Assembly: GCA_016283175.1 (NCBI GenBank)
Contig: JAEEMK010000023.1
Location: 1 to 47,552, forward strand
Source: Bacteroidales bacterium
GTDB lineage: Bacteria > Bacteroidota > Bacteroidia > Bacteroidales > P3
Length of the DNA: 47,552 nucleotides
Direction: 5' to 3'
Below, piece by piece: positions 24,829 through 33,716 of the stretch. Under the pieces are notes generated by a model that did not search any database, was not told the origin of the DNA, and saw only the letters and a list, made by a program, of their open reading frames with translations. The first letter of the stretch is position 1. The number at the start of each line of letters is the position of its first letter. A program made the position numbers and the translations under genes.

Positions 24829-27120
24829 TTATTGTGAGAATATGTCAGACATCTTCGTTAGTCTTATGGTATGTGTTTTGCCTGATGCGGTGGTGAGGGT
24901 GAGGAGGTAGGTGGCCTGGGGGCGCGAGGTGAGGTCGAGGGTGTAGCGTCCGGAGCCTTCGGCTGTGAGGCGCACCTGCTCGCGGCGGCCTGTGAGGTCG
25001 GTGAGATAGCAATTTTGAATTTCGAAATCTGAATTTTGAATTTGGAGAGTCACTATGCCGGTAGTTGGGTTTGGATAGCAGACAAGCTCTTGTTTTTCTA
25101 CATCTTCTATCCCTATGGGCGGTGGCGGCGTTGTTCCGATGTAGAGGGTCTTGGTGAGCGAGGCTGGGTTCCAGTAACTGGTGCCAGGCTGGATGGCAGT
25201 GACTTGGCAGATGCCCTGCTGACGCAACGCCACCAGTATCACGCCGTCTTCGCTGATATCGACTCTCGCCATCGACGGGTCGGAGGTGATATAGCTCACA
25301 GGCAGGCCGCTGGTGGCCGTGGCGTTGATCGGCAGGTCAGGATTGGTTTCGGGATGAGGGATGCGCAGGATGTTGCCGCCAGGCCAGACAATCGACTGGT
25401 TGGCGTGGAGGTTGGGGTGGACGTATGGCTTGCGCATCGAGGTGTCGACCAACTTGGCTATGTATTGTCCGTTGCCACAGAATATGTCGCCGAAGGTGGT
25501 GGGGCTGCTGAAGCTGTTGCCGGTCACGTATACTGCGGTGTCCGTCAGCAGCAGGTGTCCGGGCTGGCTGTCGGGATCGGTGCAGTGGAAGGGGTATATG
25601 GCCACCTCGTTGCCGTCGTAGTCCCACTGCGCCAGAGCCAGTCCTTTTTCGTATGCTCCACTGGTGTTGAGTACGGTGTAGGAAAAGTAAACACTGCCCA
25701 AGTAGCCCACCTGTGCAAAGACTCGGTTGTCGCGCGCAGCGATGGACAAGCCACCCGCCGAGCTACCCCAGGCGGAGTGCATCCGCCCGTAGGAGAGGTA
25801 GCGCCCGTCATCAATCCCCACGCGGAGCCAGAAGGCATCGTTGCGATTGTCAAGGGTGTCGCCACGGTAGATGATCTGGTGCGGATTGCTGTTGCCGGTG
25901 AAGCTATCGGTTCCCGCAACGCCAAGTACGAAGAGCGACCCCGTGGCGGTGTCGGTGCAGGTGGCGCTGAGCATCACCGCCGGGTAGTTTCTGTCGCCAG
26001 GAACGTAGTCAAATTGCATCAGCAAGTTGGCGTTCAGGCCGGTGTCGAGGCGGAGCATACAGTCGGTGCCCCAGGCCAGCGAGAGTGTGTCCACCTGCAG
26101 CACAAGCCCGTTCGATCGTGCAATGGGTATGCTGTCGTGTTCTACTTTTATATTGAAGGTGAAGTACAACTGGTCGTCGTCGTGGATATCAAACGACCTT
26201 ATGTCCAGCCAGTTGGTGTTGAGGGGGTCGACCCACGGCGCATCGCCGGCAATGTAGGAAGCGTCGAGCAGACTGTCGAAATGGGGCGAGAACTTCAGCA
26301 CCTGCTGGTTCCACCAGCCCGTGGGGTATGGCGGGATATGGGTAAGGAAGTGCGTGCCGTCAACCATAAAGCGGTACCCGCTCAATCCGCCATCGTGGAT
26401 GTGCAGAGTCTCCGTCCCGGAGAAGGCCCAATCCTGAGTGAGGCGGACAACATAGATGTTGCCGCGGCTGTCCACATCGAAATGCCCATTGGTCAGCCAT
26501 TCGCCATACACCTTTTGCCCGTGCCTGACGGGCTGTCCCACGCTGTCGAGATAGGTGACCTGCAGGAAGTGGTGTTCCAGCAGCGTGCCGTCCAGTCCCA
26601 GGGTGATGAAGGCCGTGGCCCTCCAATTGTACACACTATCCGTTGGCAGCAGCAACTCGCTGGTGGTTAGCAGCGTGTCGAGGTAGTAGAGCTTTGTCCA
26701 CACTATATTGTCGTAGACGGTGGTGTATGGCAGCGGAATGTCCACCATCATCATCAGAGCCGTGTCGCCAAGCATACGCAGGTCGTGTACTTTCACGCCG
26801 CTGTCGCCGCCACGCTCCCAAGGGTTGATGATGCGGTGCCACAGGTATTGCCCGTCGGGCGACATCTTGACTAGCAGCAGGCTGCGGTTATGGTTGGTGA
26901 TGGTCTCGAAGGGGTCGATGGTGTCCAACCAGCCGCCCCTGGCCACCTGCATAAGGTGGTACGTGTTGCCCTCCACGTCGGCCACCAGGCCGCAGGGAAA
27001 ATTGGAGTAATCGTCGCCATAGCCGTAGAAACTCTTGGCCCATTCGAAGCGCTGGGCGTGGGCGGCGAGGGAAAGCGCGACAAATGTAAACAATAGGCTA
27101 ATTCTCTTGATTGCTTTCAT
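24829..27120 (-). CDS. Secreted protein with T9SS type A sorting domain
   Basis: The 763-aa precursor has a signal peptide (MKAIKRISLLFTFVALSLAAHAQ). Its long beta-rich body looks like a beta-propeller-like or SBBP-type repeat region (phrases such as GNTYHLMQVARGG, GNIYVVRLTQD and DRNYPAVMLSA). A proline-rich linker (TTPPPPIGIEDVEKQ) leads to a ~75-residue C-terminal T9SS type A domain, with YPNPTTGIVTLQ followed by YLTDLTGRR and closing strands. It should be exported through SprA and surface-anchored or released. An in-frame ATG at 27144 overlaps the upstream stop as ATGA and adds 8 residues. I prefer 27120 because the signal peptide starts there. Residues about 693-703 are encoded by an AT-rich simple repeat. 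The specific function is unknown. Confidence 0.87.
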   Translation of the reverse strand: MKAIKRISLLFTFVALSLAAHAQRFEWAKSFYGYGDDYSNFPCGLVADVEGNTYHLMQVARGGWLDTIDPFETITNHNRSLLLVKMSPDGQYLWHRIINPWERGGDSGVKVHDLRMLGDTALMMMVDIPLPYTTVYDNIVWTKLYYLDTLLTTSELLLPTDSVYNWRATAFITLGLDGTLLEHHFLQVTYLDSVGQPVRHGQKVYGEWLTNGHFDVDSRGNIYVVRLTQDWAFSGTETLHIHDGGLSGYRFMVDGTHFLTHIPPYPTGWWNQQVLKFSPHFDSLLDASYIAGDAPWVDPLNTNWLDIRSFDIHDDDQLYFTFNIKVEHDSIPIARSNGLVLQVDTLSLAWGTDCMLRLDTGLNANLLMQFDYVPGDRNYPAVMLSATCTDTATGSLFVLGVAGTDSFTGNSNPHQIIYRGDTLDNRNDAFWLRVGIDDGRYLSYGRMHSAWGSSAGGLSIAARDNRVFAQVGYLGSVYFSYTVLNTSGAYEKGLALAQWDYDGNEVAIYPFHCTDPDSQPGHLLLTDTAVYVTGNSFSSPTTFGDIFCGNGQYIAKLVDTSMRKPYVHPNLHANQSIVWPGGNILRIPHPETNPDLPINATATSGLPVSYITSDPSMARVDISEDGVILVALRQQGICQVTAIQPGTSYWNPASLTKTLYIGTTPPPPIGIEDVEKQELVCYPNPTTGIVTLQIQNSDFEIQNCYLTDLTGRREQVRLTAEGSGRYTLDLTSRPQATYLLTLTTASGKTHTIRLTKMSDIFSQ
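25011..25043. repeat. AATTTTGAATTT simple repeat inside a coding region
   Basis: Two copies of AATTTTGAATTT (25011-25022 and 25032-25043) lie in the sorting-domain part of the cargo gene. They read as IQNSDFEIQN in the protein. The same tract type occupies the rpoB-rpoC gap, so it appears to be a short repeat that has entered or arisen in a coding region while keeping the frame. Confidence 0.7.
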
Positions 27121-27140
27121 ATTGTATGTGGTTTTAGTTA

Positions 27141-28907
27141 TCATCTTATCAATGTCACCGTGCCGATGCCGGCGCGGACAATGCCGTTGGGTAGTTCGAC
27201 TTCGTATTTGTACACGTATGCTGCCTGGGGTTGGGGGATGCCTTTGGCGGTGCCGTCCCAGGCGGCTTCGGGGTCGGTGGTGCTGAAAATCAAGTTGCCC
27301 CAGCGGTTGTAGATATACAATTCATACTTGACGGGTTCAAAACTGAGGTAGCCGCGGAAACTGTTGTTTGTCTCCTGCCCGGGCGTGAAGGCATTGGGGA
27401 ACCAGATATTGTACATTGGAGGCTCCTCTATTGTTGGAATTGTATCCTCTGGTATTATAGGAGGTGTGGCATTAATACTCACTGTCAGCGTCACCATAGA
27501 GTCGCACCCATACTGGTTGGTGAAATGAAAGATGTACTCGCCACTGTCAGCGATGGCGGTACCGCCGTATCGAAGGGTGTCGCCGGCATCGATGCTGATA
27601 TGCTGTGTTGTTGAGTCTGTCGGATTGACAAACAGCTTTAAGAAATAGTGCCGCTGGGCAAAGTCGTCCACGCTGTCGCGTTGGAATGTGAAAGTGCCTG
27701 GCATCGTTGGCTGGGCATAAAAGCCATAGCCATTATACAGCTCGCCGAGACAGATGGTGTCTCTTATGGTTACTGTGTCTTTTCGTATTATTGTTTGCAG
27801 ATGCAGCGTCACCGTCGAGTCACATCCGTTGGCGGCAACGATGGTAAATGAGTATGAACCGTTTTCTGTCAGTGTTGAGTCGAAAAAGAGAAGACTGTCG
27901 CCGATGAAAATGGTGTCGTAGAGCACGGTGTCGCTTGTGGGCAGGATGGTAAGAGTCAGCAGATGGACGTCGACGGTGCTGTCGTTCACCAACTCTGTGT
28001 AGTCGAAGGTGTATGTACCGGGAGTGCTCATCTGGCTGACTGTCGGGGTGAAACTGTAGCCGCTGTATGCCGTTCCTTGACAGATGGTGTCGGTGTGAAA
28101 CAGAGTGTCGCGTGTGGTGATATGGGCGGGATAGATACGGACGTTGTCGATAAAGGTGGAGTTGCCGCCTGGAAATCCGTAAGTAAGGGTATCGCATCTT
28201 TTGGTACGGAAACCGATACGGTAAGGTGGCGAGACACCGTCGAACATTCCGAGCACGTCAACGTCGAACATCTGCCACTCGTAGCCGTTGAGCGTGTAGG
28301 TAAGAGTCAAGAATGGGATAAAATCGCGCCCGCAGGTAGGATTACAGGGCCAACTGGTGTGCATTTCCGACCACCAGAATGTAGTTGTGGTGTCAGGCAC
28401 CGAGTCGGTCAAAATGCCAACCTCTATTTCGAGCGGTATCAGTCCTGCACCTGGACTTGGACTGTTTGTGTCTTGTCCGACAACGAAATCGAAGGTGACT
28501 CTTGCCGGCAATTCGTAGAACCAGGGCGACGCCAACAGCGAACCACCACACTTGTAGTCGGAGGTCGTATCCCAAAAGCCCACTGCCGGATGATAGTCAT
28601 TCCAAGCACCGGCATAGTCCATACGCACCATACCGTTGTTGATATAGCTGTAATTATTGTAAGGTACCAACAAATGGCCAGGCCTACAGAACATTGTTCC
28701 TGCCCATCCGCGAGTACAACCTTCCCAACCGCCAAAGAAATGATAAGCAGGATAATAATAATTGGTTGCATCTATTTGCCTGATCGAGTCTTCAATATAG
28801 TCCTCAAAATCCTCATAGAACGGCAGGGTGACGACGACCTGGCTGCGCAGATTGGCACAGCACAGCAGCATTGGCAACAACCAGATATGTTTTCCCCTGC
28901 AAAACAT
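27141..28907 (-). CDS. Secreted protein with T9SS type B (gliding-motility-type) C-terminal domain
   Basis: The 588-aa precursor has a signal-peptide-like start (MFCRGKHIWLLPMLLCCANLRSQ). The first ~230 residues form a jelly-roll-like domain (LPFYEDFEDY..., RVTFDFVVGQD). Three or more repeats with TICLGELYNGYGF-like phrases follow, similar to adhesin repeats of the phylum. The C-terminus is the type B sorting domain (TIGR04131 type): WFPNAFTPGQETNN, YELYIYNRWGNLIF, WDGTAKG, AYVYKYEVELPNG. ATG 28907 is chosen because it follows the msrA stop by one base and starts a signal peptide; ATG 28943 would overlap msrA by 35 bases. Probably surface-exposed; ligand unknown. Confidence 0.87.
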   Translation of the reverse strand: MFCRGKHIWLLPMLLCCANLRSQVVVTLPFYEDFEDYIEDSIRQIDATNYYYPAYHFFGGWEGCTRGWAGTMFCRPGHLLVPYNNYSYINNGMVRMDYAGAWNDYHPAVGFWDTTSDYKCGGSLLASPWFYELPARVTFDFVVGQDTNSPSPGAGLIPLEIEVGILTDSVPDTTTTFWWSEMHTSWPCNPTCGRDFIPFLTLTYTLNGYEWQMFDVDVLGMFDGVSPPYRIGFRTKRCDTLTYGFPGGNSTFIDNVRIYPAHITTRDTLFHTDTICQGTAYSGYSFTPTVSQMSTPGTYTFDYTELVNDSTVDVHLLTLTILPTSDTVLYDTIFIGDSLLFFDSTLTENGSYSFTIVAANGCDSTVTLHLQTIIRKDTVTIRDTICLGELYNGYGFYAQPTMPGTFTFQRDSVDDFAQRHYFLKLFVNPTDSTTQHISIDAGDTLRYGGTAIADSGEYIFHFTNQYGCDSMVTLTVSINATPPIIPEDTIPTIEEPPMYNIWFPNAFTPGQETNNSFRGYLSFEPVKYELYIYNRWGNLIFSTTDPEAAWDGTAKGIPQPQAAYVYKYEVELPNGIVRAGIGTVTLIR

Positions 28908-28908
28908 C

Positions 28909-29871
28909 TCATTTAGTGTCTTTGGCTTTCTTCGCAAGCTCAAAGAGTGCCACGGGCAGGTGGCAATAGCCCGAGGGGTTCTTGTCTAGGTAGTCCTGAT
29001 GGTACTCCTCGGCGCGGTAGAAATTGCGTAGCGGCTCCACTTCGACACAAAGCGGCAAGCCGTACTTCTTGGCCTCTTCTGCAACCACCTCGTCGATGAC
29101 GGCGCGGTCGGCAAGGTTGCCATAATAGATACCTGTACGGTAGCGCGTGCCCTCGTCCTCGCCCTGCTTGTTGAGGCTGGTGGGGTCGATGGCCTTGAAA
29201 TACATCTCGAGCAGAAAACGCAGGCTCACCACCGACGGGTTATAGCGCAGATGCACCGTCTCGGCATAGCCCGTCTGGTCGGTATAGACCTCCTTGTAGG
29301 TCGGGTTCTCGGTGTTGCCGTTGGCAAAGCCTACCTCTGTAAAGGTAACGCCTTCTATCAGTTTCAGATACTTTTCTGCTCCCCAGAAGCAGCCGGCGGC
29401 AAGCCATACATCACGCTCGCTGCCGATAGGCGGAAGCAGCAGGACTATCTTCTCAAGCCATTCCGCATCAACCTCGTCAAAGGTGTTCAACTCGCGACTG
29501 TCGATGTCGAGCACGGCAACAACGGCACCTTTCTGTATAACGGGTACCACTATCTCGCTGCGGCTTTCGCTGCTGCAGGCGATATGGCCGGGAAACTGCT
29601 CCACGTCGGGCACAACCACCGTGCGGCGCTCCTTCCACGCTGTGCCGCATACACCCTTGCTGAAGCCTATGTGCATACACGCCACAGGTCCTTGGAACGG
29701 GCCAAGTATCAGTTCACCGCCCTCTACGCGGTAGAATCCTGTCCACCAAAAGCGGAAAGTGTCGTGGATAAGGGCGGCAACGTTTGACATCACGGCAATG
29801 CTGTCGTTCTCGCCTGCAATGAGACTCTTGATCTGTTTGTATAATAAGGAATATGATTCTTCTTTTTTCAT
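28909..29871 (-). CDS. Fused free-methionine-R-sulfoxide reductase (GAF) and MsrA
   Basis: Bifunctional repair enzyme of 320 aa. Residues 1-~148 form a GAF-type fRMsr domain that reduces free Met-R-sulfoxide. Its three redox cysteines are C65 (GPVACMHI), C75 (KGVCGTAW) and C99 (GHIACSSESRSEIVVP). Residues ~153-310 form MsrA, which reduces protein Met-S-sulfoxide; catalytic C161 is in AAGCFWGAE, and a resolving Cys is in SGYCHL near the end. The linker is very short. An ATG at 29895 overlaps the upstream gene by 4 bases (ATGA) and would add 8 residues; ATG 29871 is preferred because MKKEESYS begins the domain. No signal peptide, so it acts in the cytosol. It lies between the membrane protein and secreted cargo genes. 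Confidence 0.93.
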   Translation of the reverse strand: MKKEESYSLLYKQIKSLIAGENDSIAVMSNVAALIHDTFRFWWTGFYRVEGGELILGPFQGPVACMHIGFSKGVCGTAWKERRTVVVPDVEQFPGHIACSSESRSEIVVPVIQKGAVVAVLDIDSRELNTFDEVDAEWLEKIVLLLPPIGSERDVWLAAGCFWGAEKYLKLIEGVTFTEVGFANGNTENPTYKEVYTDQTGYAETVHLRYNPSVVSLRFLLEMYFKAIDPTSLNKQGEDEGTRYRTGIYYGNLADRAVIDEVVAEEAKKYGLPLCVEVEPLRNFYRAEEYHQDYLDKNPSGYCHLPVALFELAKKAKDTK

Positions 29872-29891
29872 AGTCAAAACGGTTATTGTTG

Positions 29892-30734
29892 TCATCTTTT
29901 TATTACAAGGACGCCGCGACGGGTCGTTTCATAATCAGAGAACTTTATCACATAGAAATAGTTGCCGTCGGGACAGTTGTCGCCACAAAACTCGTTATGA
30001 TATTTTGTTGAGCTGAATATGCGTTTGCTTTTGGCGGTATACACTTGTACTTGAACAGTGCCATAGTTCTCGATGTCGGGTATTGCCCAGCAGTCATTGT
30101 ATCCGTCTCCGTTGGGTGTCAGCAGGTTGGGAATAACTACCGATAGTTCGGTTTTGCGGTGTGTGACGGTGTCTCGTGGCTCTGGTTGTGTTGTTGGGTA
30201 TTTAATTTTTGCCGAATCAACAGCAGGTGTTGAAGGAAGGTTGCTTTCAGCAACTTTATTGTTCGGGACTGGTTGCGGAACAGTGGTCGTTTCATTTTGG
30301 GCTGTTGCAAACGCAGTTGTCTTCTTTTGGTCTGCTGTTAGCAGTGCTGCTTTTGGCGCAGTAGTGCTTTTTGTTGATGGAGCTTCGACGGTTTTATGCT
30401 CTAAGATTGTTGGTCTGGCAACTATGTTGTCGGTTGCTTTTTCTGCACTGTCGAGGGGTTCTTCAACCACAATTTCTTCAATTGGCTGATAGGTAATAGT
30501 TGGTTGAGACTGCGGTATGGTGTCGTTCGATTTTGATATTGCAAACAAAGTTGCAGCTGCAGCAACTGCTATCCCAGAGGCGATGACGATAAATCTTCCT
30601 ATGTTTCTTGTTTTAGACGTTTTGGTCGCTTGCACAGCATCCAAACGGCCTTCAATGGTGTTCCAAACATTTGCCGGTGGTTGTTGTTCTGCATTCTTCA
30701 ATTGCTCTTTTGCCAATTTCTCTATGATATCCAT
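29892..30734 (-). CDS. Single-TM protein with T9SS type B-like C-terminus, candidate sigma regulator
   Basis: The 280-aa protein is encoded 30 bases after the ECF sigma factor. Residues 1-44 are cytoplasmic and include PPANVWNTIEGRL, a motif I associate with small proteins encoded after sigma factors in this phylum. A TM helix follows at about 45-67 (IGRFIVIASGIAVAAAATLFAI). A long Thr/Pro/Ala-rich linker (~70-195) leads to a C-terminal domain, PNLLTPNGDGYNDCWAIP and VQVYTAKSKRIF, matching the gliding-motility type B fold. The design of sigma-binding N-tail, one TM and extracytoplasmic domain is that of an anti-sigma factor. The anti-sigma role is inferred from position and topology; no ZAS motif is visible. 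Confidence 0.8.
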   Translation of the reverse strand: MDIIEKLAKEQLKNAEQQPPANVWNTIEGRLDAVQATKTSKTRNIGRFIVIASGIAVAAAATLFAISKSNDTIPQSQPTITYQPIEEIVVEEPLDSAEKATDNIVARPTILEHKTVEAPSTKSTTAPKAALLTADQKKTTAFATAQNETTTVPQPVPNNKVAESNLPSTPAVDSAKIKYPTTQPEPRDTVTHRKTELSVVIPNLLTPNGDGYNDCWAIPDIENYGTVQVQVYTAKSKRIFSSTKYHNEFCGDNCPDGNYFYVIKFSDYETTRRGVLVIKR

Positions 30735-30764
30735 AACTTACGCTTTAATATATCGTTACTTATC

Positions 30765-31325
30765 TTATCTGTAATTCTTTATGAAATTTTCACCCAGTTG
30801 TTTTGTCAGACGTTCTCTGACTGTTTGCAATGCCCTGTAATATCGTGACTTGACGGTAGAAACAGGTATGTTCATCATTTTGCCTGCTTCTTTCAATGAA
30901 CAGTCTTCTACAGCCACCAAGTTGAAAACCATTCGTTCCTCGTTGGAAAGATTTCTCAACGCCACAAGTAGTGCTTCTCGAATGTCAATTTGTGTGGCGA
31001 TATCCGCATAGCCGCCGTCATACTCGGTGCTGTCCAGTTGTTTAAAAGTCTGCTGTCGACGGTGGTTGGCGTGATAGAATCTTATAGCCTTGCGCAGAAA
31101 GATGGTTTGCATCCAGCCTTCGAAGGATCCTTCGTTGCGATAGTTGCCAATTTCGCTGAAAACATCAATGAAGCCATCAGTAAGAATCTCGTTGGCGCTT
31201 TCTGTATCGTTGGTGTAGCGACGGCATAACGCATAGAATCGGGAACTGTATCTGTCATACAGTTCCTTCTGCATTGCTCTGTTGCCTTGCTTGCATCCTT
31301 CTATGACTGTTTCCAGGCTTATCAT
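30765..31325 (-). CDS. ECF-type RNA polymerase sigma factor
   Basis: Sigma-70 family, extracytoplasmic-function type, 186 aa. Region 2 is seen in KELYDRYSSRFYALCRRYTND...ANEILTDGFIDVF, with the aromatic-rich segment FEGWMQTIFLRKAIRFYH for -10 recognition. Region 4 is LSNEERMVFNLVAVEDCSLKEAGKMMNIPVSTVKSRYYRALQTV, a standard helix-turn-helix. ATG 31325 (MISLETVI) is preferred over ATG 31346, which would add seven residues. The M1 peptidase gene ends ~50 bases upstream on the same strand, so the sigma gene may be co-transcribed or have its own promoter there. The following genes are good candidates for its regulon. Confidence 0.95.
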   Translation of the reverse strand: MISLETVIEGCKQGNRAMQKELYDRYSSRFYALCRRYTNDTESANEILTDGFIDVFSEIGNYRNEGSFEGWMQTIFLRKAIRFYHANHRRQQTFKQLDSTEYDGGYADIATQIDIREALLVALRNLSNEERMVFNLVAVEDCSLKEAGKMMNIPVSTVKSRYYRALQTVRERLTKQLGENFIKNYR

Positions 31326-31376
31326 TTCTAAAACAGAGTAGTGCATTAAAGGCCTCGAAAAGTTTAGCAGACTATG

Positions 31377-33716
31377 TTAAAAAATCATAAATTGCACTTT
31401 TTGACTGCTCAACTTATTGTTTTCCAATTGACGGATAATGAAGGAGTAAATGCCTGATTTGAGGTCGAGAGCAATTTGACCGCCGCTGACAGTGCGAATG
31501 TCTTTGAAAACGGCTCTGCCACCTGTGTCGTATATATCAATCGAAAGTGCCTCGCCTGGATTGTCGGTCTCTATGGTCACTGTGCCGCTTGTTGGATTGG
31601 GATATATACGTACCGAACCCGTTTCAGTCTCGTTGGGAGCGACAATGTCAACGTATGATGTGTCTTTCACAGCAAGGGTGTATTGTCCAAGTTTCAACGC
31701 GGTCATTACAAAATATCCCTGCGACGAGTTGCCTGTGTGCAGGCTCGTGGCTGGTTTCCACTCGCTGGCGGCGTCTTCGCGGTATAGTAGGCACAACTGT
31801 TCAAACTCTGCTGAACTATTGAAAAGATTATTGTCAAGCGAACGGTCGTTTCCATTACGAGAAAAATAAAAGCGGCCACCTATCTTGAAGCCTTCGGGGA
31901 TAATACCCGTTACCTGCCAATAGCGGTCGGCCATTTTTGCATACCGCGGATTTTGCAATGTGTCGGGTTTTACCCAGTGATGGGTAACGTAAAGCCAGGC
32001 GCTGTCGCCGTCATTCACCTTGCTCACCTCTGCACGGAACAGCGCTGAAGAGAGATTGTAAGACCCTTTTGTTTTTATGAAAAGTTCTTGACTAACTGAT
32101 GCTTTCGAAAGGTCGTCGTTGTAGTCAACGATGGCAAATTCAGGCTTGAATGGTAACTGGAAAACAGCAGTGGTTTCTTTGCCGTCGAATGTTATCAGGC
32201 GGTCGGCGCGATTAAGACGGTTAGCCGAAAAGAATGTCACCCACACACGGTTGCCATTGGCCAGACTGTCGGTGCCGTAAGTTTTCTGCTGTATATGGAT
32301 TGTTGTTGTTGTGTTGTTGTTGTGGATAGAGTCAATTATGAAATCTGTGAATCCTGGTTTGAATACGTGGAAATCGAAGAAGTCAGTAAGATCGGTGCCA
32401 GTGTATAGCGAAAGACTGTCGCGCAGCTGGTAGCTGTCAATGTTTTGGAATGCGCAACGGCTGAAAAGTGTTTGCATAGCAGCATAGAAGAGCGAATCGC
32501 CCACATATCCGCGCAGGGAGTGCCATACCGTGGCACCTTTGTTGTATACGGTCATACCGTAAGTATATTCGGGCGTTTGCCCATATACTGGTTTGAAACC
32601 GTCATCTCTTATATGTGCTGTTATGAGCACATTTTTAAGGTTTTCCTTGGCATAGTCTTTGTAGCGAAGTGGATTGCTGTCGGAATAGATAGCTTCGACA
32701 GCCACCTCCTCGCAAAAAGATGCACCGCCCTCGTTGATCCACATATCCAGACTTGTAGCACAGGTGACGAGATTGCCAAACCACGAGTGGGCAAACTCGT
32801 GGCTCATAGTTGCCAGGCAGGCTTCGTCCTGCGATGACATACACTGTGTTGTAAAGGCAACGTTTCCGACGTGTTCCATCGAACCTTTTGTCGTCGACAC
32901 ATATCCCACGCGGTCCCACATATAGGGTCCAAAACGGCGTTCAAACATCGGTATCACCCGGCTCATATTGTCGTAGGCGGCCCACACCATAGCGCTGTCG
33001 TGACCTGTAAAGCCTAGCAGGGCAGGGTAGATGCCGTATTCGCTGACATATTCTCGTTCAATGATGTGGAAAGGCGCCACTGCCACACCAACAAGGTATG
33101 TTGGCGTCTGGCGATTCAGAGTCCAGAAGTATGTAGAACTGCCATCGGTATGCTCGGTAATGCTATCCAAAAGGCCTGTGCATATTGCTCTCCAGTTGGG
33201 TTTTGCTGTGATTTCAAAATGGTAGGTAGCCTTGTCGTAGAAGTTGTCGCGGCACGGGAACCAGGCCTTGCCAGCATTGTGTGGATATTCGTATAATGCA
33301 ATGCCGAGATTGTAGTATATGTTGTTGTCGAAATAGAAACCACCCCAGCCTTGCGGCATAATATGTTGCCCCTTGCGGTAAAAAACGGTTATCGTCACTG
33401 TATCGTCGATGTTGCCGACATAAGGTACTTTCACAAGGCGCATTGCTGCATCATAGCAGAATGGTGAAGGTGTACCGTCAAACCATACAGAGTCGATATC
33501 CGATGCGCAGAGTTCCAGTGCGACGGTGTCCATATGGCTAAGTATGTGCATAGTAACGACTGCCGAGCCTTCGATGCGGTTAGCGGTATGGTTGCCTATG
33601 TCAAGCCGTAGGTCGTAGTGCAGAGCATCGACGCTGTCGGTCATATTATCTTGTGCGCAGATAGTACTGCACAGTGAAAAGAACAGTATTAAAACTTTAA
33701 GTGATTTGATATTCAT
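31377..33716 (-). CDS. Secreted M1 family metallopeptidase with T9SS type A sorting domain
   Basis: Zinc aminopeptidase-like exoenzyme, 779-aa precursor. The signal peptide is MNIKSLKVLILFFSLCSTICAQ. The gluzincin site is complete: HEFAH at 306-310 and the third ligand E329 in NEGGASF, giving HExxH-X18-E. The substrate-binding GAMEN motif is present as GSMEH (278-282). A beta-rich region follows the catalytic domain. The last ~85 residues are a type A sorting domain (RIYPNPTSGTVTIE, IDIYDTGGRAVFK, GIYSFII). ATG 33716 is used because upstream in-frame ATGs (33803 and others) precede no signal peptide. A TATTTTTG box on the minus strand (33752-33759) may be its -7 element. It is expected outside the cell, handled by SprA. 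Confidence 0.94.
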   Translation of the reverse strand: MNIKSLKVLILFFSLCSTICAQDNMTDSVDALHYDLRLDIGNHTANRIEGSAVVTMHILSHMDTVALELCASDIDSVWFDGTPSPFCYDAAMRLVKVPYVGNIDDTVTITVFYRKGQHIMPQGWGGFYFDNNIYYNLGIALYEYPHNAGKAWFPCRDNFYDKATYHFEITAKPNWRAICTGLLDSITEHTDGSSTYFWTLNRQTPTYLVGVAVAPFHIIEREYVSEYGIYPALLGFTGHDSAMVWAAYDNMSRVIPMFERRFGPYMWDRVGYVSTTKGSMEHVGNVAFTTQCMSSQDEACLATMSHEFAHSWFGNLVTCATSLDMWINEGGASFCEEVAVEAIYSDSNPLRYKDYAKENLKNVLITAHIRDDGFKPVYGQTPEYTYGMTVYNKGATVWHSLRGYVGDSLFYAAMQTLFSRCAFQNIDSYQLRDSLSLYTGTDLTDFFDFHVFKPGFTDFIIDSIHNNNTTTTIHIQQKTYGTDSLANGNRVWVTFFSANRLNRADRLITFDGKETTAVFQLPFKPEFAIVDYNDDLSKASVSQELFIKTKGSYNLSSALFRAEVSKVNDGDSAWLYVTHHWVKPDTLQNPRYAKMADRYWQVTGIIPEGFKIGGRFYFSRNGNDRSLDNNLFNSSAEFEQLCLLYREDAASEWKPATSLHTGNSSQGYFVMTALKLGQYTLAVKDTSYVDIVAPNETETGSVRIYPNPTSGTVTIETDNPGEALSIDIYDTGGRAVFKDIRTVSGGQIALDLKSGIYSFIIRQLENNKLSSQKVQFMIF

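Noticed and set aside
25036-26670. 544-codon open frame on the plus strand
   Set aside because: Antisense to the type A cargo gene; composition is shadow-like (runs of Val, Gly, Arg) and there is no signal or motif.
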